Assembly: GCA_030066685.1 (NCBI GenBank)
Contig: JASJBF010000034.1
Coordinates: 62,001-126,000 of the forward strand
Reading direction: 5' to 3'
From: Kiloniellales bacterium
Lineage (GTDB): Bacteria; Pseudomonadota; Alphaproteobacteria; Kiloniellales; JAKSBE01
DNA: 64,000 nucleotides
Below the pieces are notes generated by a model. It ran no database searches. It saw only the letters and a list, made by a program, of their open reading frames with translations, and was not told where the DNA came from. The translations under genes were made by a program, and so were the position numbers. Below, in pieces: positions 17,832-24,442 of this stretch. Each line of letters opens with the position of its first letter. Position 1 is the stretch's first letter.

Positions 17832-18212
17832 CTCTCCCTGGCGCCCATCGCAAGCCACGTCCTGCGCCAGCACCGGGCGGAGGTCCTGGAGCAGCGGATC
17901 AAGCTCGGCATGGGCAAGCTGCCGGAGGCGGCCCTGGTTTTCTCGAACATCGAGGGGGCCCCGATCCGGCCTGACAAGCTCAGCCGCGATTGGGCGAACC
18001 TGGTTCGGTCCAGAAAGCTGCCTCTGGTGTCTTTTCACGCCCTGCGGCATACCAATGTTTCCCTGCTTGTGGACGGCGGCCTGGACGTGTATCAGGTCTC
18101 CCGCCGGATTGGCCACAGCAGCGCCAGCTTAACGTTGAAGACCGATACCCACCTGTTCCGCAGCAAGGAAGCGGAGGCCGCAGAGGCGATCGAAGCGGCT
18201 CTCGGGAACTGA
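17832..18212 (+). pseudogene. Tyrosine recombinase (integrase) C-terminal fragment, catalytic Tyr lost
   Basis: The frame encodes only the C-terminal catalytic half of a phage-type integrase ([49 protein letters not shown]). The arginine/histidine box RHT and the GHSS box are present. The position of the nucleophilic tyrosine, usually LKTYTHLF, reads LKTDTHLF, so it has become aspartate and cannot form the DNA intermediate. The N-terminal DNA-binding region is absent because the fragment starts inside the broken wrbA. It ends 63 bp before tRNA-Ser, which is a classic place for a tRNA-targeting integrase. Confidence 0.85.
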
Positions 18213-18275
18213 CCGGTCCCATTCGGGTACTAACGGGCGGGTCGGCGAGACGTCAAGTGATTGAAATCTCTACGC

Positions 18276-18365
18276 GGAGGGGTGCCGGAGTGGTCGAACG
18301 GGGCGGTCTCGAAAACCGTTGTACGCTTGCGCGTACCGTGGGTTCGAATCCCACCCCCTCCGCCA
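18276..18365 (+). tRNA. tRNA-Ser (anticodon CGA)
   Basis: A complete 90-base serine tRNA. The acceptor stem GGAGGGG pairs with CCCCTCC, the anticodon loop reads CTCGAAA (anticodon CGA for UCG codons), and a long variable arm (GTACGCTTGCGCGTAC) typical of tRNA-Ser is present. The T loop is GGTTCGAAT and CCA is encoded. The 3' part from the anticodon loop onwards recurs 17.4 kb downstream, so the gene appears to be the left attachment site of an island and has been kept intact by the insertion. Confidence 0.97.
18308..18365 (+). repeat. Left attachment-site repeat (attL) within tRNA-Ser
   Basis: The 58 bases from the anticodon loop to the CCA end are repeated at 35708-35765 with only two mismatches. 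Weaker similarity (about 12 of 14 bases) continues beyond the CCA end. The spacing is exactly 17,400 bp and both copies are direct, as expected for attL and attR of an element that integrated in the tRNA 3' end. Confidence 0.88.
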
Positions 18366-18423
18366 GAAATATCAATAACTTAGCTATAGAGAAACGGTCC
18401 CGAATCGGGGCCGAACAAAGGGA

Positions 18424-18452
18424 GAATTCCGACTTTTTGCAAGTCGGAATTC
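18424..18452 (+). other. Perfect 12-bp inverted repeat between tRNA-Ser and integrase
   Basis: GAATTCCGACTT and AAGTCGGAATTC flank a five-base loop, making a very stable hairpin. Part of the same word (TTCCGACTTCC) is repeated directly after it. There is no T-run, so a terminator is only one possibility. Integrase or accessory-factor binding sites near attL would also fit. Confidence 0.6.
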
Positions 18453-18474
18453 CGACTTCCGTTCGCAAAACGTT

Positions 18475-19276
18475 CTAAAAGGCTACCCGGCCTCGCCTTT
18501 GGGGAAGCACTCGATCACGCCCTTGGCGTCGGGGAATTTGACCCGAATCACGTCGCGCGCATGGTTGCAGGCGGCCTCGGTGTCGGACTCCGCGACCAGC
18601 TGATCTGGGGTTTGCATACCGGCGAGCAAGACGATCAGGATCCACTTCATCCATCAAAGATGATCCTTGCTGCCTTCGTGCCTCAAGGCGCTTCTTGAAA
18701 GCGGCGGCCGCCTGGCCGCGGCTGGGCAGCCAGTAGTGCTTCATGATCATGTCGACCGTCGCCGGGCTGTGACCCGTCACGGTGGCGATCTCGAGCGTGC
18801 TGCAGCCGGCCTCGGCGAGCCGGAGCACAGCGGTGTGGCGGAGGCGCGAGAACCACAGCGCCGTGAAGGGCTCGCGCTTGTCCGGATCGAAGGGCACCGA
18901 GACCGTCTTCATGGTCTTGGGCGCGGCCGCGCGGATCTCGCCGAAGATGCTGTTAAAGGTGTCCCCCCTTGTAGGGCCGGCCGGTCGACTCGTCGATCAG
19001 GATCGCGGTCCCGGCCAGGCCGCGCTCCGCCTGGCGGGCATACTCGGCCTCGAGGCGCTCGACCAGTTGGGGGACATGGTCGACGGGCAACACGACCCGG
19101 GCCCCGGTCTTGCCTTGCTGGAAGTGGAAGCCGCCGTCCCGGCAGATCTTCCGCGACAGGCCGAGCAGAACCGCCTTGCGCTGGCCGAACCACTCGTTGA
19201 GCGTGAAGGCCGTGCCGATCGAGTGCCGCCCCACAGAGATCGTTCTCTTCCAACTGATGTGGCGGTGGCGGTTCAA
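18475..19276 (-). pseudogene. Island integrase (tyrosine recombinase), truncated and frameshifted
   Basis: Two adjoining frames together form the catalytic domain of a tyrosine recombinase: FTLNEWFGQRKAVLLGL and FHFQQGKTGARVVLP in 18953-19276, then SRLRHTAVLRLAEAG, ATVTGHSPATV and the tyrosine in IMKHYW in 18475-18912. They are separated by one extra G in a run of six at about 18964-18969; removing it restores a continuous PYKGDTFNSIFGEI. The N-terminal core-binding domain is absent, because the open frame starts next to the sox genes. The gene reads towards tRNA-Ser from inside the island, the usual layout for such elements. Unless the G-run is a sequencing error, the island can no longer excise by itself. 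Confidence 0.85.
18483..18617 (-). CDS. Small hypothetical protein (44 aa)
   Basis: A short frame from the ATG at 18617 codes for 44 residues (MQTPDQLVAESDTEAACNHA at the start, DAKGVIECFPKGEAG at the end). The composition looks protein-like. It overlaps the 3' end of the broken integrase in another frame, so it may be the remains of the integrase tail or an independent small island gene. Confidence 0.35.
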   Translation of the reverse strand: MQTPDQLVAESDTEAACNHARDVIRVKFPDAKGVIECFPKGEAG

Positions 19277-19349
19277 TCCTTACGTTGGCGGCACGCATCG
19301 ACGTCCCATCGGCGCCCAGAATTCCGACGTAATCGGTCCGCCGTCCCAA

Positions 19350-20618
19350 TCATCCGAAGATGTCGTTGGTGATGCCGGCGTACCAGCCGTCGGCCTCCAG
19401 CTTGGTCTGCTGGCGAATTTCTGCGTCTTCACCGACCTCGCTGATGAAGCCGTCGATCTTGGCGATCTTCTCCTCGGTCGCCTCGTAGTTGGCCCCAACC
19501 TTGACCGCGTCCTCGGCCGCCACCGTGCTCCAGCAGGTGTTGCGGAACCTCGGCGGGAACTTCTTTGATCCGGTCAGCTCGTGGCGAATAGCCATGGCCG
19601 CGACTTTGGCCTGGCTGTTGGCCGAGAAGGCTGACTTGGGCATGTCGCCGGGGATGCAGGCATCGCCCACGACGTAGACCCCCGGCACCGTACGCGAGGC
19701 CATGGACTCGGGCACCACCGGGCACCAGCCGCTGTCGTCGGTCAGGCCAGCGAGCCGGGCAATCGCGCCGGCCTGCTGCGCCGGGATGACGTTGGCGACA
19801 CCGGCCTTGTGCTTTTCGCCGCCGGCGATCAGCGTCATGGTCGCGGCGTCGACGGTCTCGACCTTGCCGCCGAATTCCTCGGGCACCCACTCGATCATGC
19901 CCTCGTAGTAGTTCTCCCAGGCCTCCTGGAAGAGCGCCTGCTTGGAGTGCTTGTTCTTGGCGTCCAGGATCAGGATCTTCGACTTCGGCTTGGCCTGCTT
20001 GAAGTAGTGGGCGACAAGGCTGACCCGCTCGTAGGGGCCAGGCGGGCAGCGGTAGGGATTGGGCGGAGCCGCCATGACGAAAAGGCCGCCGTCCGCCATG
20101 GCCTCGAGTTGCTTGCGCAGGATCTGGGTCTGCTGCCCGGCCTTCCAGCTGTGGGGCATGACCAGCGAGGCAGCCTCGCTGTAGCCCTCGATCGAATCGT
20201 AGACGATATCGATTCCGGGGGCGACCGCCAGGGCGTCGTAGGCGAGCTTGCCGCCGTCCTGCAGGGCAACCGTCTTGGCGGTGGTGTCGACGTCGACGGC
20301 GCGGTCGAAGACCAGCTTGATGCCGTAGTTTTGCGAGAGCTTCGCGTAGCCATGGGTGATGCTGTCGAAGCTGCGCATCCCGCCGAGATAGAGGTTGCTG
20401 TAGAAGCAGGTCGTATAGAGCGGATTCTCTTGGACCAGGGTGACATCGAGCGCGCCCTTGCTGTCGCGCGCTGCGTACTTGGCCAATGTGGCGCCGGCGG
20501 CGCCGCCGCCGATCACGACCAGCCGGCCCTTGCTCTGGGCGCGCAGCAGCGAGGGTGCGGCGACCGCCGTGGCCAGGGCGCCCAGGCCCTTTCCGAAGCT
20601 CCGTCGTGTCAGTTTCAT
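19350..20618 (-). CDS. soxF: Flavocytochrome c sulfide dehydrogenase flavoprotein subunit (SoxF/FccB)
   Basis: A 422-residue periplasmic flavoprotein that would oxidise sulfide and give its electrons to the small cytochrome c encoded next to it. It starts with a Tat signal (TRRSFGKGLGALATAVAAP), followed by the FAD-binding loop VVIGGGAAGATLAKYAA. The two redox-active cysteines are visible in YTTCFYSNLYLGG and FRNTCWSTVAAEDAV, and GVYVVGDAC is the second FAD contact. Length matches FccB/SoxF. The gene lies 22 bp downstream of the cytochrome gene and is the first metabolic gene after the integrase remnant. Confidence 0.93.
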   Translation of the reverse strand: MKLTRRSFGKGLGALATAVAAPSLLRAQSKGRLVVIGGGAAGATLAKYAARDSKGALDVTLVQENPLYTTCFYSNLYLGGMRSFDSITHGYAKLSQNYGIKLVFDRAVDVDTTAKTVALQDGGKLAYDALAVAPGIDIVYDSIEGYSEAASLVMPHSWKAGQQTQILRKQLEAMADGGLFVMAAPPNPYRCPPGPYERVSLVAHYFKQAKPKSKILILDAKNKHSKQALFQEAWENYYEGMIEWVPEEFGGKVETVDAATMTLIAGGEKHKAGVANVIPAQQAGAIARLAGLTDDSGWCPVVPESMASRTVPGVYVVGDACIPGDMPKSAFSANSQAKVAAMAIRHELTGSKKFPPRFRNTCWSTVAAEDAVKVGANYEATEEKIAKIDGFISEVGEDAEIRQQTKLEADGWYAGITNDIFG

Positions 20619-20640
20619 GATCTTCCCTCCCGAGGCTATT

Positions 20641-20958
20641 TCATTGCTGGCGCTGAGCGGCGTAGTAGGTCGCCAGCGCGGTGATCTCTTCGTCGGTGAG
20701 CGCGTTGGCGACGCTCACCATGGCCGGGTTGTCCCGACGGCCCGACTTGTACTCCCGCATCGCGATGATGAAGTAGTCCTTCGGCAGGTGCCCGAGGGGC
20801 GGAATGCCGCCCTCGAAGGCGTCGAGCCGATGGCAAGTCGAGCATTGCGAGGAGAGGTATTCGCCGTACTCCAAGAGCTCGTCGCCCAAGGCGCCTTGCG
20901 GCAAGGCCAGCAGCAAGGCGAAGGACGACGCAGCGAGCAGGCGCTGCGGCAAGTTCAT
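20641..20958 (-). CDS. soxE: Monohaem cytochrome c subunit of flavocytochrome c (SoxE/FccA-like)
   Basis: A small cytochrome c of 105 residues with a cleavable signal peptide (LLAASSFALLLALPQGALG). One haem-binding motif CSTCH is seen at about residues 39-43 and a likely methionine ligand lies in NPAMVSVANAL. It would take electrons from the adjacent SoxF flavoprotein and deliver them to the respiratory chain. The monohaem form is shorter than the dihaem FccA of Allochromatium, and it matches cytochromes paired with SoxF. SoxE is a name by context. Confidence 0.88.
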   Translation of the reverse strand: MNLPQRLLAASSFALLLALPQGALGDELLEYGEYLSSQCSTCHRLDAFEGGIPPLGHLPKDYFIIAMREYKSGRRDNPAMVSVANALTDEEITALATYYAAQRQQ

Positions 20959-21007
20959 CGCTGGACCCTCCCGGTTTCGAATTGCGGAAAGTCTCTCTCT
21001 GGTGCGG

Positions 21008-21508
21008 TTACAGCGGCAGGCGGTCCTCGATCGCCGCGATCCCGGCCAGGGCGCAGTCGTGGTCCTCTTCGCCGCCGGGGGCGCCGGAGACGCCGACCGC
21101 GCCGACCATCTGGCCTCCGACAGAAACCACCACGCCGCCGCCCAGCATCAGGGCGTTGGTGATGTCCCGGGCGCCGGACTGCGGCATGCCGCCCTTGGTG
21201 GCGGGCACCAGTTCCTGGGTGTCGCTGCGAAAGCTCACGGCGGTCCAGGCCTTGCGGGTCGCGGTGTCCGGCGTGTGCGGTCCGGCGAAGCGGTCGCGGA
21301 CCAGGGCCTGCGGCACGCCGAAGCGGTCGACGACCGCGACCGCGACCTGGAAACCCTTCTCGTTGCAGGCCTTCATCACGGACTGCGCGAGCTCGACCGC
21401 GAGCTGCGGCGCCAGCACCTGGAAGGTCACCAAGGGCTCTTCGTCCGCGGTGGCCGGTCCCGCGAGCACGCCAAGGATCACGCCGATTGTAGCAAGCCTT
21501 TTCAGCAT
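21008..21508 (-). CDS. Exported GlcG/HbpS-like (DUF336) protein
   Basis: A 166-residue protein of the GlcG/HbpS fold. The ATG at 21508 gives a signal peptide (LKRLATIGVILGVLAGPATA), so the product is periplasmic. Family marks are the helix KACNEKGFQVAVAVVDRFG and the glycine-rich LMLGGGVVVSVGGQMVGAVGVSGAPGGEEDHDCALAGI. HbpS-type members can bind haem or cobalamin-like ligands. It lies between soxE and soxS in a sox gene set. A role in haem handling for the several c-type cytochromes made here is possible, but that is inference only. Confidence 0.85.
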   Translation of the reverse strand: MLKRLATIGVILGVLAGPATADEEPLVTFQVLAPQLAVELAQSVMKACNEKGFQVAVAVVDRFGVPQALVRDRFAGPHTPDTATRKAWTAVSFRSDTQELVPATKGGMPQSGARDITNALMLGGGVVVSVGGQMVGAVGVSGAPGGEEDHDCALAGIAAIEDRLPL

Positions 21509-21558
21509 CTCTGCCCCTCTCCCGTTCTCGGGTCTTCGTGAGTTCTCATTTGCCTGCG

Positions 21559-21975
21559 TCAGCCCTCCGGGCTGCGGCCGAGCCGCGCCAGCAGGTCGCT
21601 CAGCATCGGCCAGAAGAAATCTTCGCCGGGATAGCCGACGATGCGGCCGACCTCCGCGCCCTCCGCGAAGAGGACGAAGGTCGGGCTGAAGACCACCGCA
21701 TCGACCGCCTCCAAGTCCCTCGGCCTGGGCGCGGTCATGTCGACCCGGCGCAGCGGCGCCCGGCGGCCCTCGGCCGTCTTGTCGTAGACGATGCCGATCT
21801 CGGCCCGCCAAGCCGCGCACCAGGGGCAGCCCGGCTCCTCGAACATCAGGAGCTCCGCCGCTCTCGGCACCCCCGGAAAGATCAGGAACAGCGCGAGAAC
21901 CGCGGGCAGCATCAAGCCCGTCTCCCAGCGCCGCGGTCCCGATGTTTTCTCGCTTCGCCCCTTGAACATCACCAC
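21559..21975 (-). CDS. soxS: SoxS-like periplasmic thioredoxin-fold protein
   Basis: A 138-residue thiol:disulfide oxidoreductase with an N-terminal hydrophobic export/anchor segment (LMLPAVLALFLIFPGVPRA) and the redox motif EEPGCPWCAAWRAEIG. Family-like text follows (YDKTAEGRRAPLRRVDM, then SPTFVLFAEGAEVGRIVGYPGEDFFW). In Paracoccus, SoxS reactivates the SoxY swinging-arm cysteine. The gene is divergent from soxX across a 117-bp region with putative SoxR sites. ATG at 21975 or 21969 are both possible starts. Confidence 0.82.
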   Translation of the reverse strand: MVMFKGRSEKTSGPRRWETGLMLPAVLALFLIFPGVPRAAELLMFEEPGCPWCAAWRAEIGIVYDKTAEGRRAPLRRVDMTAPRPRDLEAVDAVVFSPTFVLFAEGAEVGRIVGYPGEDFFWPMLSDLLARLGRSPEG

Positions 21976-21977
21976 TC

Positions 21978-22010
21978 ACATTCAAACTTGATATATTGTC
22001 TAAAACGAAT
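21978..22010. promoter_or_regulatory. Candidate SoxR operator/promoter between soxS and soxX
   Basis: The divergent region holds ACATTC (21978-21983) and GAAT (22007-22010) with an AT-rich core ATATATTG. A related ACATATTC word occurs upstream of soxW and soxC. It fits an ArsR-type operator over the promoters but is not proven. Confidence 0.4.
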
Positions 22011-22092
22011 ACGATTGTCGCAAGAAAATTATAGGCGGGATGCCCAGTGTTTTTCGGCACGGCTCCTCGCAGAGGCGAAGCAGGAGGAAGAC

Positions 22093-22557
22093 TTGACCAC
22101 CAGGACCATCGCGTCCCTTGCGGCACTCTTCGTGTCCCTGGGGTTCTGCATGACGGCAAGCCTGGCTGACGAGCTGGTGGCTTATAAGGTCGTCGACGAT
22201 TCGATGATCGAAGCGTCGTTGACCGGAAAGTCCGGCGATCCGAAGCAGGGCCGCAAGGTCGCCATCGACCGCAAGCTCGGCAACTGCCTGGCCTGCCACA
22301 GCCTGCCGATCCCCGAGCAGCAGTTTCACGGCGAGACCGGCCCCGACCTGGCCGGCGTTGGCAGTCGTCTGACCCCGGGCGAGCTCAGGCTGCGTGTCGT
22401 CGATCCCAAGGTCGTCAACCCGGAGACCATGATGCCCGCCTTCTACAGGGTCAAAGGCTTGAACCGGGTGATGAAGGACTTCGCTGGCAAGCCGATCCTG
22501 ACCGCCGAGCAGGTCGAGGACGTCGTCGCCTATCTCGTGACCCTGAAGGAAGACTAG
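22093..22557 (+). CDS. soxX: SoxX, monohaem cytochrome c of the SoxAX complex
   Basis: A periplasmic monohaem cytochrome of about 154 residues, partner of SoxA in joining thiosulfate to the SoxY cysteine. The TTG at 22093 is preferred: AGGAGGAAG precedes it and it gives a complete signal peptide (TIASLAALFVSLGFCMTASLA). An internal ATG would lose the signal. The haem motif is CLACH in LGNCLACHSLPIPEQQFHG, the rest is typical of SoxX (TGPDLAGVGSRLTPGELRLR), and the methionine ligand probably lies in NPETMMPAFYR. It heads the soxXYZA operon. Confidence 0.94.
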   Translation: MTTRTIASLAALFVSLGFCMTASLADELVAYKVVDDSMIEASLTGKSGDPKQGRKVAIDRKLGNCLACHSLPIPEQQFHGETGPDLAGVGSRLTPGELRLRVVDPKVVNPETMMPAFYRVKGLNRVMKDFAGKPILTAEQVEDVVAYLVTLKED

Positions 22558-22618
22558 GCGCCTGCGGCCGCGACGCGGAACGGGCGCTCGGATGCCAGCC
22601 AAACGGCAGGAGAACGGA

Positions 22619-23128
22619 ATGACAAGCCAGACAGGACCGAACCAAACGCGCGCGACGGGCTGGACCCGGCGCCGGTTCATCATCACCGTCGGCGCGGCCT
22701 CGGCGGCCGCAGCCGGCTTGAACGCGCTGACCGCCGGCCTTGCCTGGAGCGCCGAAGAGGCCAAGACCACCGAGGAGGAGATTAAACGCCTGGTCGGCGG
22801 CAAGGAGCTCGCCGACGGCGCCAAGATCATCTCGATGGACCTGCCGCAGATCGCCGAGAACGGCAACACCGTGCCGCTCGAGATCGCGGTCGAGAGCCCG
22901 ATGACCGAGGCGGACCATGTCACCGCAGTCCACATCGTCGCCGACGGGAACCCGCGCCCCGGGGTGGCGAGCTTCCACTTCACGCCCCTCAGCGGGCGCG
23001 CCCAGGCCTCGACGCGGATGCGCCTCGCCAAGACCCAGAACGTCATCGCCATCGCCGAGACGTCCGACGGCAAGGCCTACATGACCAAGGCCGAGGTCAA
23101 GGTGACCATCGGCGGCTGCGGCGGCTGA
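22619..23128 (+). CDS. soxY: SoxY, sulfur-carrier subunit
   Basis: SoxY carries the sulfur substrate on a cysteine at its C-terminal swinging arm and is exported to the periplasm with SoxZ. The C-terminus reads TIGGCGG, matching the essential GGCGG arm, and a Tat signal (WTRRRFIITVGAASAAAAG) is present. The ATG at 22619 is preferred because AGGAGA stands five bases upstream, and an earlier in-frame ATG at 22592 has none. The protein is about 169 residues. SoxZ follows after 29 bp and has no signal of its own, so the pair would be co-exported. Confidence 0.96.
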   Translation: MTSQTGPNQTRATGWTRRRFIITVGAASAAAAGLNALTAGLAWSAEEAKTTEEEIKRLVGGKELADGAKIISMDLPQIAENGNTVPLEIAVESPMTEADHVTAVHIVADGNPRPGVASFHFTPLSGRAQASTRMRLAKTQNVIAIAETSDGKAYMTKAEVKVTIGGCGG

Positions 23129-23157
23129 CCGCGGCAAGCGACGGGAGCACAGCAAAC

Positions 23158-23487
23158 ATGGCGACACCCAAGCCCCGGGTCCGCGCACCCAAGAAGGCCT
23201 CCAAGGGCGAGGTGATCGAGATCAAGACCCTGATCTCTCACCCCATGGAGTCCGGCCAGCGCAAGGACCGCAAGACCGGGGAGATCATCCCCCGGAAGAT
23301 CATCAACAGCTTCACCTGCACCTACAACGGACAGGAAGTCTTCAAGGCCGACTTCCATCCGGCCATCTCGGCCAACCCTTACATGTCCTTCTTCGTGAAG
23401 GTCGAGGAGAGCGGCGAGTTCGAGTTTACCTGGGTCGACGATGACGGCTCGACCTATTCGAAGAAAAGCAAGCTGACGGTCAACTGA
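23158..23487 (+). CDS. soxZ: SoxZ, sulfur-carrier partner subunit
   Basis: A 109-residue immunoglobulin-like protein that binds SoxY to form the carrier complex. Typical segments are RVRAPKKASKGEVIEIKTLISHPMESG near the N-terminus, then SFTCTYNGQEVFKADFHPAISANPY and a closing FTWVDDDGSTY. It lacks a signal peptide and has normal length for SoxZ. It is transcribed with soxY and soxA. Confidence 0.96.
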   Translation: MATPKPRVRAPKKASKGEVIEIKTLISHPMESGQRKDRKTGEIIPRKIINSFTCTYNGQEVFKADFHPAISANPYMSFFVKVEESGEFEFTWVDDDGSTYSKKSKLTVN

Positions 23488-23506
23488 CCGCGAAAGGGGG
23501 AGGAGG

Positions 23507-24310
23507 ATGCGCAGACTGGGACTGGCCCTGCTTTGCGGCGGGGCGGTGAGCCTGGCCTTCGCCGGGGTCGCCATGACCGACGACGCGGCCGAATGGGGCC
23601 CCTACAAGGTGGGCGAAAAGCGTTCGGGCTATACCTACGCGCAGCCGGAGACCCGGGCGATCCAGGAGGACGACTTCGAGAACCCGGCCTTTCTTCTGGT
23701 CGACGCCGCCGCCGAGCTCTGGGAGACGGCCGAGGGCGAGGCCGGCAAGTCCTGCGCCGACTGCCACGACGACGTCGAGAGCCTGAAAGGTGTCGGGGCT
23801 CGCTACCCGATCTTCTACGAGCCCTGGGGCAAGCTCATGAACGTCGAGCAGCGCATCAACCAGTGCCGCACCGAGAACATGAAGGCCGAGCCCTGGAAGT
23901 ACGAGTCAGATGCGCTGCTGGGCATGACCATGCTGGTCAAGTCGCAGTCGCGCGGCATGCCGATGGAAGTGGCCATCGACGGCCCGGCCGCCCCCTTCTA
24001 TGAAAAGGGCAAGGCCTTCTACGAGGAACGCCGCGGCCAGCTCGACCTGGCCTGCGCGCACTGCCACGTCGACAACGCCGGGACCATGCTCCGCGCCAAC
24101 CTGCTGAGTCAGGGGCAGCCGAACGGCTTCCCGACCTATCGCCTGAAGTGGCAGAAGGCCGGTTCGCTGCATAGGCGGCTGCGCGGCTGCAACAAGCAGG
24201 TTCGGGCGACGCCCTTCAAGGCGGGATCGGACGAATACGTGAACCTGGAGCTCTACATTTCACACCGGGCCAACGGCCTCCCTGTTGAAACTCCGGCGGT
24301 CCGCAACTGA
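23507..24310 (+). CDS. soxA: SoxA, dihaem cytochrome c of the SoxAX complex
   Basis: A 267-residue periplasmic cytochrome with a signal peptide (LGLALLCGGAVSLAFAGVAM). Two haem motifs, CADCH (about 85-89) and CAHCH (about 184-188), place it in the dihaem SoxA type. The cysteine in RRLRGCNKQVR near the C-terminus corresponds to the persulfide-modified active-site ligand. With SoxX it oxidatively couples thiosulfate to SoxY. It ends the soxXYZA run, and a strong terminator-like hairpin follows before soxB. Confidence 0.96.
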   Translation: MRRLGLALLCGGAVSLAFAGVAMTDDAAEWGPYKVGEKRSGYTYAQPETRAIQEDDFENPAFLLVDAAAELWETAEGEAGKSCADCHDDVESLKGVGARYPIFYEPWGKLMNVEQRINQCRTENMKAEPWKYESDALLGMTMLVKSQSRGMPMEVAIDGPAAPFYEKGKAFYEERRGQLDLACAHCHVDNAGTMLRANLLSQGQPNGFPTYRLKWQKAGSLHRRLRGCNKQVRATPFKAGSDEYVNLELYISHRANGLPVETPAVRN

Positions 24311-24323
24311 ACGGTCTGCTGTC

Positions 24324-24377
24324 CGGTCGCCGTCCCCGACTTGGGACCGCCTCTTCGAGGACGGCGGCCGTTTTCTT
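24324..24377 (+). terminator. Intrinsic terminator between soxA and soxB
   Basis: CGGTCGCCGTCC (24324-24335) pairs with GGACGGCGGCCG (24359-24370), a 12-bp stem with one G-U pair. TTTTCTT follows directly. This is a complete rho-independent terminator layout, starting 14 bases after the soxA stop. Confidence 0.75.
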
Positions 24378-24442
24378 AGCTCCGCTCTCCGTCCCGCCTC
24401 GGCGCCGCGCCGCGGGCCAGAGCCATAGGATGCCGAGCCACC

